From: Planomicrobium sp. CPCC 101079
Lineage (GTDB): Bacteria > Bacillota > Bacilli > Bacillales_A > Planococcaceae
Length of the DNA stretch: 64,000 nt
Direction: 5' to 3'
NCBI RefSeq assembly: GCF_007859275.1
Contig: NZ_VOHC01000021.1
Span: forward strand, 1 to 64,000
The notes beneath the pieces are model-generated. The model was not told the DNA's origin, did not search any database, and saw nothing but the letters and a program-made list of their open reading frames with translations. Positions 26,451 through 34,843 of this stretch are shown here, in pieces. Position numbers and translations under genes: made by a program. How positions within the stretch are numbered: the stretch's first letter is position 1; every line of letters starts with the position of its first letter.

Positions 26451-26612
26451 GAAAAGCGGAAGCAGCCGCCTAGCCCCGACAGGCAAGAGATGGACCAAAG
26501 GCAGTTTGGGCCATCTCTTTGCGACGAAGCAGTGAAGCGATGCAGGAACACAACGGTTTTGGGCAGAACACGCAGGAAATCCTGATTTCCGTAGTGGGCC
26601 GACTTTTCCGCC
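26451..26612. repeat. Structured intergenic repeat related to the recA-rny array
   Basis: This 162-base stretch starts GAAAAGCGGAAGC like unit A and contains a GCCCCGACAGGCAAG segment typical of the family. It has a strong hairpin at 26485-26519 (AAGAGATGG-A-CCAAA paired with TTTGG-G-CCATCTCTT) and a small GGAAATC/GATTTCC hairpin. It fills the gap between the importer operon terminator and the ymfF promoter. A 60-residue open frame on its minus strand looks like a chance translation. Confidence 0.7.
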
Positions 26613-26618
26613 ATAAAA

Positions 26619-26643
26619 AAAAGCCGTCGGAAGGACGGCTTTT
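26619..26643 (-). terminator. Intrinsic terminator of the nucleoside importer operon
   Basis: AAAAGCCGTC pairs with GACGGCTTTT around a 5-base loop and runs into eight T on the minus strand, directly after the last permease gene. Confidence 0.93.
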
Positions 26644-26651
26644 ACTAGGAA

Positions 26652-27611
26652 TTAACGTTCCCCTTTAATATACGGTTTCCCACTCGCTTTTGGTGCATTG
26701 GCACGTCCAATAAAACCGGCAAGCGCTAGAATCGTAAGCACATAAGGAAGAATTAATAAAAACACACTTGGAATATCTTGAACGTAAGGAATGGATGGGC
26801 CAGCAATACTCAATGATTGAGCAAATCCGAAGAAAATGGCTGCTCCCATCGCGCCAAGCGGGTGCCATTTGCCGAAAATCATTGCTGCAAGCGCCATGAA
26901 TCCTTGTCCATTAATTGTTGCATGGCCAAAGTCTCCAGAAATGGTCTGCGCGTAAATCGCCCCGCCGATTCCTGCCAATGCCCCGGAAATCATCACTGCG
27001 ATATAACGCATTTTGCTGACATTGATTCCCATTGTATCAGCAGCCATCGGGTGTTCTCCTACTGAACGCAGACGCAAACCGAATGGTGTTTTGTAAATCA
27101 CGAACCAGGCAATAATGGCAACCACAATTGCCAAAATCGATGTATTATAAACGGATTTAAAGAACATTGGCCCAATAACTGGAATATCTTGCAGGAACGG
27201 GACGTTGTAGCGTCCAAATCGCTCTGTAATGAAATCCGTTTGGCCTTTCCCGAATATTTTTTGTACCAAATACAACGCCAAAGCAATTGCCAATAAGTTG
27301 ATGGCAACCCCCGACACCACTTGGTCAGCACGGAAAGAAATAGAAGCGACCGCGTGGAAAAGCGATAACAGCAACGCAGCAACCATCGCCGCAATTAAAG
27401 CCAGCCATGGCGTTGCGCCACCGAACGTGTCTGCAAAAAACAAATTAAACAAAATACCGATAAAGGCACCGATAACCATAAGTCCCTCAAGCCCGATATT
27501 GACGACTCCCGATCTTTCTGAGAATACCCCGCCAATTGCTACAAAAATAAGAGGAGCTGCATAAAATATCGCTGAAGGAACGATGAAATACAAAACTTCC
27601 AAGAAACTCAT
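26652..27611 (-). CDS. nupQ: Nucleoside ABC transporter permease (NupQ-like)
   Basis: This is a 319-residue BPD_transp_2-type permease with eight or more membrane segments. The conserved GVVNIGLEGLMVIGAF lies near residue 34 and the coupling region VGEHPMAADTMGINV lies near 195. It resembles the second permease (YufQ/NupQ) of the B. subtilis guanosine/nucleoside importer. It starts one base after nupP, so the two permeases are made together. Substrate assignment is by family. Confidence 0.88.
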   Translation of the reverse strand: MSFLEVLYFIVPSAIFYAAPLIFVAIGGVFSERSGVVNIGLEGLMVIGAFIGILFNLFFADTFGGATPWLALIAAMVAALLLSLFHAVASISFRADQVVSGVAINLLAIALALYLVQKIFGKGQTDFITERFGRYNVPFLQDIPVIGPMFFKSVYNTSILAIVVAIIAWFVIYKTPFGLRLRSVGEHPMAADTMGINVSKMRYIAVMISGALAGIGGAIYAQTISGDFGHATINGQGFMALAAMIFGKWHPLGAMGAAIFFGFAQSLSIAGPSIPYVQDIPSVFLLILPYVLTILALAGFIGRANAPKASGKPYIKGER

Positions 27612-27612
27612 A

Positions 27613-28659
27613 TTACTTCGCCTCCTTCTTAGTAGCCGCCCGCAGCAAGAGCAAGCGGATTATGTAGCCAGACGCTACGAAGAAAATAATGACTGCGATA
27701 ACAATTTCAACAATTTCAATTGGGATTCCAGCAGCATTTGGCATATTTAACGCACCGTATTTCAAAGAGCCGAACAATGTGGCCCCAAAAATAACGCCGA
27801 GCGGTGTATTCATTCCAAGCAAGGCAACCGCGATACCATCAAAGCCAATACCGGTAAATCCACCTTTAGATGAAACATATTCAAATGTACCAAGAGCTTC
27901 CATCGCCCCGCCAAGGCCGGCAAAAGCACCTGAGATAACCATGGCAAGAATAATGTTTTTGTTGACATTCATCCCAGCATATTGAGAAGCATTTTGGTTA
28001 AAGCCTACTGCTTTCAATTCAAAACCGAGCGTAGTTTTGTCCAAAATAAACCACATCACCATAACCATTAACAAAGCAACGAAAATCCCATAATGGAGAC
28101 GGGAGAAATCCGTTAAGTTTTCGAAAAACTCAGAGCGCAAAGAAGCACTTGCAAAAACTGGTTCCGTGCTGTCTCCGCCATCCGATACAGTTTTAATCAA
28201 TGCGTTCGTAGTATGTAACGCGATATAGTTCATCATAATCGTTACAATAACTTCATGGACATGGAACTTGGCTTTAAGCAGCCCTGGCACAAACCCCCAA
28301 AGCCCCCCTGCCACTGCTGCCGCTAGAATGGCCAATGGCAAGTGGATGACTTTCGGCAATTCCACTGCCATCCCTACGTATGCGGCCGCAAACCAACCGA
28401 CGATCAATTGCCCTTCAACTCCGATATTGAACAGCCCAGAGCGAAAAGCAAATGCCACCGCTAGGCCAGCTAAAATGTACGGTGTGATTTGCCGGATTGT
28501 TTCTCCGATTGTATACAGATCTCCAAAGATCCCGTTCCAAAGAGCTGAATAGCCTGCAATTGGGCTAAAGCCACTGACAAGCATGATAATTGCGCCTACC
28601 ACAAGCCCTAAAATAACGGAAACGATCGGGACCAGGAGATTTATTGCTCTATTCGACAT
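27613..28659 (-). CDS. nupP: Nucleoside ABC transporter permease (NupP-like)
   Basis: This is a 348-residue membrane permease of the same BPD_transp_2 family, with RSGLFNIGVEGQLIVGWF near residue 75 and the coupling loop VGFNQNASQYAGMNV. The start is the ATG at 28659 with GAGGTGAGG upstream, overlapping the end of nupO by 11 bases. An in-frame GTG four codons earlier is less likely. It forms the membrane channel with NupQ. Confidence 0.88.
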   Translation of the reverse strand: MSNRAINLLVPIVSVILGLVVGAIIMLVSGFSPIAGYSALWNGIFGDLYTIGETIRQITPYILAGLAVAFAFRSGLFNIGVEGQLIVGWFAAAYVGMAVELPKVIHLPLAILAAAVAGGLWGFVPGLLKAKFHVHEVIVTIMMNYIALHTTNALIKTVSDGGDSTEPVFASASLRSEFFENLTDFSRLHYGIFVALLMVMVMWFILDKTTLGFELKAVGFNQNASQYAGMNVNKNIILAMVISGAFAGLGGAMEALGTFEYVSSKGGFTGIGFDGIAVALLGMNTPLGVIFGATLFGSLKYGALNMPNAAGIPIEIVEIVIAVIIFFVASGYIIRLLLLRAATKKEAK

Positions 28660-30220
28660 TCTGACCCTCACCTCTCTTCGTCAAACCATTACCATTATTA
28701 TCATCGTCATTGCGGATATGATGGCCTGCCATCAACAAACCAAGCTGCTGCTCGGTCGTTTCTTCCGGAAGAACGACATCCACAATTTCACCATCGTGGA
28801 TTACTGCAATACGGTCGGAAACGTTCATAACTTCATCAAGCTCAAATGAGATTAAAAGAACGGCCTTTCCATTGTCACGCTGCTCAATCAAGCGGCTATG
28901 GATAAATTCAATTGCTCCTACATCAAGTCCACGTGTCGGGAGTGCCGCAATCAATAATTCAGGATTGCGGTCGACTTCGCGTCCGATAATCGCTTTTTGC
29001 TGATTTCCACCAGATAAAGCGCGTGCTGGAGTGTGCGGCCCTTGTGTCCGGACGTCATAAGCTTCAATGATATCCAACGCTTTTTTATCAATTTTGTTGT
29101 AATCGATGATGCCCGATTTCGAAATCGGTCCTTTATAATATGTCTGCAAAGAAATGTTGTGGCCAATTGGAAAATCCAGTACCAATCCATGCTTGTGTCT
29201 ATCTTGCGGGATATGGCCAACCCCGGATTCTGTTACTTGGCGCGGCTTAAGATTTGTAATATCTTTCCCATGGATTGAAACGGTTCCACGTTTTATTTTT
29301 CGCAATCCAGTAATCGCTTCGATCAATTCAGTTTGTCCATTGCCGTCAATTCCTGCAATTCCGACAATTTCTCCTTGACGGACGTTCAAACTCAAATTTT
29401 TAACTTTTTCCACGCCTCGGTAATCTTCCACCGTCAAGTCCTTAACCATTAAAATATTCTCTTTCGGGAAAGCCTTGCCTTTGTTTGTTTTAAATTCTAC
29501 TTGGCGGCCAACCATAAGCGCCGCCAACTCATCCGGATTTGTTTCAGCTGTTGTCACTGTACCAATCCCTTGCCCTTTGCGAATCACTGTAACTCGGTCA
29601 GAAACATCCATAATTTCTTTCAGCTTATGGGTAATCAAAATAATCGATTTGCCTTCTGCAATAAGCCGTTTCATGATTTGGATCAATTCAGTAATTTCTT
29701 GAGGTGTGAGTGAAGCTGTAGGTTCATCAAAAATCAAAATTTCCGCACCGCGGTATAGGGTTTTTAATATTTCAACACGCTGCTGCATACCCACAGAAAT
29801 ATCTTCAATGATGGCATTCGCATCTACATTTAGCCCATACTGCTCAGAAAGTGCCTGCACTTTTTTCGCGGCGTCTTTTTTGTTGGTGACGCCGTATTTG
29901 GTCGGCTCGCTTCCCAAAATAATGTTTTCTGTAACTGAGAAGTTTTCAACCAACATGAAATGCTGATGGACCATCCCAATCCCTAAATCATTCGCAACAT
30001 TGGGGTCGGTAATATTGACTTTCTCCCCACGCACCCGAATTTCTCCGCCTTCTGGCTGGTATAAGCCAAAGAGTACATTCATCAATGTTGATTTTCCTGC
30101 TCCGTTTTCACCTAATAAGGCATGGATTTCGCCTTTTTTCAATTGCAGCGTAATGTTGTCATTAGCTAAGAACGTTCCAAATTCTTTTCGGATATTGAGC
30201 ATTTCGATTACATATTCCAC
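28649..30220 (-). CDS. nupO: Nucleoside ABC transporter ATP-binding protein (NupO-like), two fused ATPase domains
   Basis: This is a 523-residue protein with two ABC domains. The first has Walker A GENGAGKST (about 35-43) and signature SVGMQQRVEI. The second has a variant Walker A GIDGNGQTE (lysine replaced) and signature LSGGNQQKAI. This asymmetry is typical of sugar/nucleoside importers of this class. The start is GTG 30220, eight bases after AAGGGAG. The final part of the coding region overlaps nupP. It is downstream of a strong terminator-like hairpin, so it is probably made at lower levels than the binding lipoprotein. Confidence 0.9.
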   Translation of the reverse strand: MEYVIEMLNIRKEFGTFLANDNITLQLKKGEIHALLGENGAGKSTLMNVLFGLYQPEGGEIRVRGEKVNITDPNVANDLGIGMVHQHFMLVENFSVTENIILGSEPTKYGVTNKKDAAKKVQALSEQYGLNVDANAIIEDISVGMQQRVEILKTLYRGAEILIFDEPTASLTPQEITELIQIMKRLIAEGKSIILITHKLKEIMDVSDRVTVIRKGQGIGTVTTAETNPDELAALMVGRQVEFKTNKGKAFPKENILMVKDLTVEDYRGVEKVKNLSLNVRQGEIVGIAGIDGNGQTELIEAITGLRKIKRGTVSIHGKDITNLKPRQVTESGVGHIPQDRHKHGLVLDFPIGHNISLQTYYKGPISKSGIIDYNKIDKKALDIIEAYDVRTQGPHTPARALSGGNQQKAIIGREVDRNPELLIAALPTRGLDVGAIEFIHSRLIEQRDNGKAVLLISFELDEVMNVSDRIAVIHDGEIVDVVLPEETTEQQLGLLMAGHHIRNDDDNNGNGLTKRGEGQNVE

Positions 30221-30250
30221 GGTTTTCACTCCCTTGAAAACTGGTACTTT

Positions 30251-30322
30251 TGTATTAATTAATACAGGAAAGGCTTCTATTGGTTAAAGCCTTTCGTCTA
30301 TTAATCTTCTAAAATTAGACGA
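30251..30322. promoter_or_regulatory. Palindrome and hairpins in the nupN-nupO gap
   Basis: Bases 30251-30266 form a perfect 16-bp palindrome, TGTATTAATTAATACA. Two further hairpins follow: GAAAGGCTT/AAGCCTTTC (30268-30295) and CGTCTA/TAGACG (30295-30321). The palindrome could be an operator; the hairpins may protect the 3' end of a processed nupN message. The roles are inferred. Confidence 0.5.
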
Positions 30323-30328
30323 AAAAAA

Positions 30329-30361
30329 ATCATAAAGACCGGCTGAACCGGTCTTTATGAT
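30329..30361 (-). terminator. Terminator-like hairpin between nupN and nupO
   Basis: A 14-bp perfect stem (ATCATAAAGACCGG with CCGGTCTTTATGAT, loop CTGAA) is followed by eight T on the minus strand. Its place inside the operon suggests partial termination, giving more binding protein than transporter, a common arrangement. Confidence 0.9.
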
Positions 30362-30380
30362 GACCGCAAGTAAATGTGGC

Positions 30381-31457
30381 TTATTCTACTGTTTCTGGAA
30401 CTGTGATTTCACCGCTTGCAATTTTTTCTTTGTATTCTTCGATTTGAGCCATTTTGTCTTCTGGAATAGCTCCGCGTGAATCAGCAAGACCGACTCCGTC
30501 TTCTGCTAAACCATAAACAATCGTTTCACCGCCAGGGAATTCTCCAGCTTTCGCTTTGTTGGCAATATCGATTACCGCTTGGTCAACTTCTTTTAAAGCT
30601 GAAGTCAACGTTACGTTTGCATCGCCAACTTGGCCTTCATCGTATTGGTCAGCGTCAACCCCGATAACCCAAATGTTTGCATCTGGATCTGCTTCTTTAC
30701 GTTCTTTTGCTTCAGTAAACACGCCGTTTCCTGTACCGCCAGCAGCGTGGAATACAATGTCTGCTCCAGCTGAGTACATGCGGTTTGCAGTTGTTTTACC
30801 TAATTCCGCTTTATCAAAAGCACCTGTATATTGCACATCGACTTCAATCGTATTGTCTACAGCGGCAACCCCTTCAAGGAAACCGGCTTCAAAACGCTCG
30901 ATAACCGGAATATCCTGGCCACCGACAAATCCAACTTTATTCGTTTCAGTCATCAATGCTGCAGCAACACCTGCAAGATAGGCAGCTTCTTGTTCTTTGA
31001 ACAATACGCTAGCTACGTTTGGTGCATCAACTACTGCATCAATAATCGCAAGTTGAGCGTCTTTCTGCTGCTCAGCGATTTCCTTAACAGCGCCTTCCAT
31101 TAAGAAACCAATACCGAATACAACATCAAAGTCACGACGGATCAAGTTGTTCAAGTTGGTGTTGTAATCCGCGTCTGAAGCAGATTGCAGGTAGTCGAAA
31201 CCGCCATCTCCTTTTTTAAGTCCGTTTTCTTCTCCAAACTGCTGAAGCCCTTCCCATGCAGATTGGTTGAACGATTTATCATCCACGCCGCCGACATCTG
31301 TAACCATCGCTACAGAAAAATCACTTGCTTCTCCGCCGCCGCTTTCTGAAGAACCACTAGTAGAAGAACCTTCATCACTGCTGCTGCCGCAAGCTGTAAG
31401 CATTGTTCCCGCAGCAAGCATTAATGATAGACCCAGACCAAATTTACGTTTTGTCAA
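30381..31457 (-). CDS. nupN: BMP-family nucleoside-binding lipoprotein (NupN-like)
   Basis: This is a 358-residue substrate-binding lipoprotein of the BMP/PnrA family. It has a basic N-terminus, a hydrophobic stretch and the lipobox LTAC near residue 24, after which a Ser/Gly/Glu-rich tether begins. The mature part opens SVAMVTDVGGVDDKSFNQSAWEGL, the family signature for purine nucleoside binding. The start is TTG 31457 behind GGGGG; longer in-frame starts would add a non-signal sequence. It is the capture subunit of the importer and is preceded by the GntR regulator. Confidence 0.92.
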   Translation of the reverse strand: MTKRKFGLGLSLMLAAGTMLTACGSSSDEGSSTSGSSESGGGEASDFSVAMVTDVGGVDDKSFNQSAWEGLQQFGEENGLKKGDGGFDYLQSASDADYNTNLNNLIRRDFDVVFGIGFLMEGAVKEIAEQQKDAQLAIIDAVVDAPNVASVLFKEQEAAYLAGVAAALMTETNKVGFVGGQDIPVIERFEAGFLEGVAAVDNTIEVDVQYTGAFDKAELGKTTANRMYSAGADIVFHAAGGTGNGVFTEAKERKEADPDANIWVIGVDADQYDEGQVGDANVTLTSALKEVDQAVIDIANKAKAGEFPGGETIVYGLAEDGVGLADSRGAIPEDKMAQIEEYKEKIASGEITVPETVE

Positions 31458-31506
31458 TGTAATAACCCCCAAGGTATTTTTTTCATAGTAGCAGGAATTT
31501 TCAGTT

Positions 31507-32235
31507 TTACACACGTTTTCGAACTACATGAAAACTGAATTTATCAGCTTTAAAATAGTTCTTAGAATACAGCACCACTTGATCGTTTTCATCATAGTGG
31601 ATTTGTTTTAACACCAACAATGCGGTTTCTGGATCACATTCGAGTATCGGAGATGCATCTTCATGGTACCCAATTGCATCAATGAACGATACTGCATAAG
31701 CAATATGGGTATCTCCAGATTCCTCTAACGCAGAGAAAATAGAACTTTCAGTCCGTCCTAAATAGTTTTCAGGCAAGTAGCCCGATGGAACTGTGTCGAT
31801 GCAATAAACGACCGGTTCCCCATTTGCTGTACGGACCCGTTCAATTTTAATAATAGTATCATCGCTATTGCATTGAAAGCGTTTTATATCATCTTCCGAA
31901 GAAATGGACTCCGTGGTGCTCAAATAAATGGCCCCTGGTTCCATTCCCGCTTGGCGAATCATGTCGGACACACTGGTCAATTGCTCAATGCCTGATGAAA
32001 AAACAGGCTTCGGGTTGACAAATGTACCCACTCCATGGCGCCGGATAATGATACTGTCTTCTTCCAATAGCCGCAGCGCTTCTCTAAGAGTGGCGCGGCT
32101 TACTCCCAATGATTTGGCCAATTCGAATTCTGATGGCAACTTCTCTTTTTCTTTGTAGACACCAGCTGCAATATCTTGCTTCATTCGATCGATCACTTGG
32201 AGATACAATGCACGATGATCCGATTTAATTGTCAT
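31507..32235 (-). CDS. ymfC: GntR/HutC-family transcriptional regulator (YmfC)
   Basis: This is a 242-residue regulator with an N-terminal GntR winged helix ([32 protein letters not shown]) and a C-terminal UTRA ligand-binding domain. The start is the ATG at 32235 after GGTGGTG. It lies 49 bases upstream of the nucleoside importer genes, so it probably controls them and itself. The ligand is unknown. A 14-bp palindrome overlaps its likely promoter. Confidence 0.88.
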   Translation of the reverse strand: MTIKSDHRALYLQVIDRMKQDIAAGVYKEKEKLPSEFELAKSLGVSRATLREALRLLEEDSIIIRRHGVGTFVNPKPVFSSGIEQLTSVSDMIRQAGMEPGAIYLSTTESISSEDDIKRFQCNSDDTIIKIERVRTANGEPVVYCIDTVPSGYLPENYLGRTESSIFSALEESGDTHIAYAVSFIDAIGYHEDASPILECDPETALLVLKQIHYDENDQVVLYSKNYFKADKFSFHVVRKRV

Positions 32236-32258
32236 GAGATTCACCACCAATGACAGAG

Positions 32259-32327
32259 ATCAGACATCTGATGTAAAACATTCCTACTAACCAGAAATAC
32301 TATAACACTAAATTTAGTGGAAATAAA
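32259..32327 (-). promoter_or_regulatory. ymfC promoter region with palindromic operator candidates
   Basis: A -10-like TATAGT (32299-32304) with a poor -35 (TTTATT at 32322-32327) has the perfect palindrome CACTAAATTTAGTG (32306-32319) inside its spacer. Downstream, in the leader, is ATCAGA-CA-TCTGAT (32259-32272). Placement over the promoter suggests autorepression by YmfC. Confidence 0.55.
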
Positions 32328-32418
32328 TAGCCTTTTGTCGAAATTTGCGAATTAATATAACATACTATTTCTTTAATGTGATATTCTGACACAAAAAAAC
32401 CAATATATATGCTACTCT

Positions 32419-32435
32419 AACTGAATTTTTCAGTT
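32419..32435 (-). other. Palindrome at the ftsK stop codon
   Basis: AACTGAA-TTT-TTCAGTT forms a 7-bp stem right at the ftsK stop codon. No T-run follows directly; a run of seven T occurs some 25 bases further. It may be a weak terminator. Confidence 0.35.
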
Positions 32436-34762
32436 TAATAGTCCTCTTGTTTTGGAACAAGAACCGTTCTTGGTTTGCTGCCTTCATACGGACCGACTAC
32501 GCCGCGCTGTTCCATTTGGTCAATAATTCTCGCAGCGCGGGAATAACCAACCCGGAAGCGCCGTTGCAGCATTGAAACGGAAGCTGTTTGCATTTCAGAT
32601 ACCAATTGTACAGCTTCGTCGTAAATTTCATCAGTCTCTTCTTCCAGTTTGGTTTCATCAACTTCGGTTGGAATCATGTCTTCCTGGTATTGCGCTTTTT
32701 GTTGCTCAATACAGAAATCCACAATTTTTTCCACTTCTGAATCTGATAAGAATGCGCCTTGCACGCGGACGGGTTTTGATTGGCCTGCGCCGAGGAACAG
32801 CATATCGCCACGTCCGAGTAATTTCTCTGCTCCGCCCATATCCAAAATAGTGCGTGAGTCAATTGATGAAGAAACAGCAAACGCAATTCGTGAAGGGATG
32901 TTCGCCTTGATTACTCCAGTGATGACATTGACGCTTGGGCGCTGTGTCGCAATGATCAAATGAATGCCTGCCGCCCGCGCCATCTGGGCTATACGTGTAA
33001 TGGCATCTTCAACTTCGTTTGATGCAACCATCATTAAATCCGCCAACTCATCAACAATGACGACAATGTAAGGCAATTTCGGATGTTTTTCTTCATTTTC
33101 ATCATTAAAGGTTTGGACATAATCGTTATAGCCCTCGATATTGCGCGTTCCGGTATGGGAAAACAATTCGTAGCGCCGCTCCATTTCCGAAACAATTTTC
33201 TTTAGCGCCTGAGCCGCTTTTCGAGGATCAGTGACAACCGGTGCAAGCAAGTGCGGAATACCATTGTAGACATTCAATTCCACCATTTTCGGGTCAATCA
33301 TCATCATTTTCACTTCATGCGGTTTTGCCCGCATGATGATGCTGGTGATGATGCCATTGATGCATACCGATTTCCCGCTTCCCGTAGAGCCAGCAACCAA
33401 TAAATGCGGCATTTTGTTGAGTTCAGTCATAACCGCCTGGCCAGATACGTCCCTTCCCAAACCGAATAGCAGTTTTTTGTCGGGTTTGTCGTTTTCCTCC
33501 GATTCCAGCACTTCTCTTAAAGAAACAACGGCCACTTCGCTGTTCGGAACTTCAATTCCGATTGCTGATTTTCCAGGGATCGGCGCTTCGATCCGGATAT
33601 CCCGAGCAGCTAAAGCGAGTGCCAAATCGTCGGAGAGACTGACAATTTTGCTGACTTTAACGCCTGTGTCAGGCAGGACTTCATATTTTGTTACAGCTGG
33701 CCCAAGATGGACCTGCGTCACTTTTGCGCGGACGCCGAAACTTTGAAATGTTTTCTCCAATTTTTTTGCATTCTTTTGGATGCCTGCATATTCCCCACTT
33801 TGGTCGCTATGGGGCGGCAAGGCCAACAAATTGATCGGAGGCAATTGATATTCTTCGTTTTCCATTTCTTCTGTAGCCGACATCAACGTGATATCCCCGT
33901 CTTCCCGAGGGGGCGCTTCTCCGGTTATTACTTCATCCGGTTCTTCCATCACTTCCACTTTTTTCGGCTTCACGTTTTCTGTGAACGCCGAAATGATCGG
34001 TTCTTCATGGTGCTCCATCGGCACAACTAATGGATCTTCTTCATAGTCATCCAGCTCTTCGTCAACTTCAAGAGGCTGGTCAAGAACCGGCTTGCTGCGC
34101 GTGGATGAGATCTTTTTCCGTTTCGGCTTTTTCTTTTTAAAGCGGTTAAGAGCCGAAAGCATTAACGGCTTCAGGCTAGGAACTTTTTCTGCAATAAATG
34201 GAGCTGCTGTTTTGCCAGTCAAGATAATGGCGCCGATAGACAATAAAATAAGCGCAATGATCCAAGTGCCTGCAGTAGCGAACAATACGTGGAATATCGA
34301 ATATAGGATAGCTCCTAAAAACCCGCCGCCGCTCGCTGAGTAGCTTTCCCATATTGTCCCGGTCACTTTCGTCGACCTGATCGTTTCAGCCATGACATTA
34401 GCCGATGTGATCGGCAATATGGACCCTGCGGCCCAAATCAAATGGCAAATCAGTAATGTCCCCGTTAATAGGAAAAAGGCGCCTGCTGCCGCTTTCAGTT
34501 TAGGGCGCGGCCAGCTGCGCTTGATCATGACGTGGACAGCTGTAAACAGTAATGCGATCGGCACTAGGAAAGCCAAATAACCCGCAAAAAGTTCGGCCGT
34601 ATTGTAGAGCATCTTCCCAATAATTCCAAGCTGAAAAGCCATGAATGCGGAAAGCCCAATCAATACGAGGCCAATCACTTCAAATGCGATCATCGGCATC
34701 GGCTGTTTCTTTTTTGTTTTTGTTTTCACTTGTTGCTTTTTCTTTGGACGAGTCCGTGGCAC
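32435..34762 (-). CDS. ftsK: DNA translocase of the FtsK/SpoIIIE family
   Basis: This is a 775-residue septal DNA pump. It has four or five N-terminal membrane helices (about 25-185) and a charged linker (about 200-310). The motor domain has Walker A GSTGSGKS and Walker B region [12 protein letters not shown]. The C-terminal gamma winged helix ([21 protein letters not shown]) reads chromosome orientation sequences. The position matches spoIIIE in B. subtilis. Since nearby sporulation genes are missing, its role here is probably chromosome clearance during division. The start is GTG behind GAGGG. Confidence 0.95.
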   Translation of the reverse strand: MPRTRPKKKQQVKTKTKKKQPMPMIAFEVIGLVLIGLSAFMAFQLGIIGKMLYNTAELFAGYLAFLVPIALLFTAVHVMIKRSWPRPKLKAAAGAFFLLTGTLLICHLIWAAGSILPITSANVMAETIRSTKVTGTIWESYSASGGGFLGAILYSIFHVLFATAGTWIIALILLSIGAIILTGKTAAPFIAEKVPSLKPLMLSALNRFKKKKPKRKKISSTRSKPVLDQPLEVDEELDDYEEDPLVVPMEHHEEPIISAFTENVKPKKVEVMEEPDEVITGEAPPREDGDITLMSATEEMENEEYQLPPINLLALPPHSDQSGEYAGIQKNAKKLEKTFQSFGVRAKVTQVHLGPAVTKYEVLPDTGVKVSKIVSLSDDLALALAARDIRIEAPIPGKSAIGIEVPNSEVAVVSLREVLESEENDKPDKKLLFGLGRDVSGQAVMTELNKMPHLLVAGSTGSGKSVCINGIITSIIMRAKPHEVKMMMIDPKMVELNVYNGIPHLLAPVVTDPRKAAQALKKIVSEMERRYELFSHTGTRNIEGYNDYVQTFNDENEEKHPKLPYIVVIVDELADLMMVASNEVEDAITRIAQMARAAGIHLIIATQRPSVNVITGVIKANIPSRIAFAVSSSIDSRTILDMGGAEKLLGRGDMLFLGAGQSKPVRVQGAFLSDSEVEKIVDFCIEQQKAQYQEDMIPTEVDETKLEEETDEIYDEAVQLVSEMQTASVSMLQRRFRVGYSRAARIIDQMEQRGVVGPYEGSKPRTVLVPKQEDY

Positions 34763-34791
34763 TCTAATCCCTCATTTCTCAGATAATCGAA

Positions 34792-34829
34792 AAAGGATTT
34801 CCGCCGATCGGTCGGCTTGGAAATCCTTT
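34792..34829 (-). terminator. Intrinsic terminator of rnjB
   Basis: AAAGGATTTCC pairs with GGAAATCCTTT, and the loop contains a secondary GCCG/CGGC pairing. The minus strand continues with TTTTTCG. It lies just after the rnjB stop codon. Confidence 0.88.
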
Positions 34830-34843
34830 CACTTTTTTCTCTC

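Noticed and set aside
26432-26614. 60-codon minus-strand open frame
   Set aside because: It coincides with the structured repeat and its hairpins and has no ribosome binding site.
31490-31550. CodY-box-like AATTTTCAG near the nupN start
   Set aside because: Only one half matches the 15-base CodY consensus and the other half is wrong, so the match is likely chance within the ymfC 3' end.
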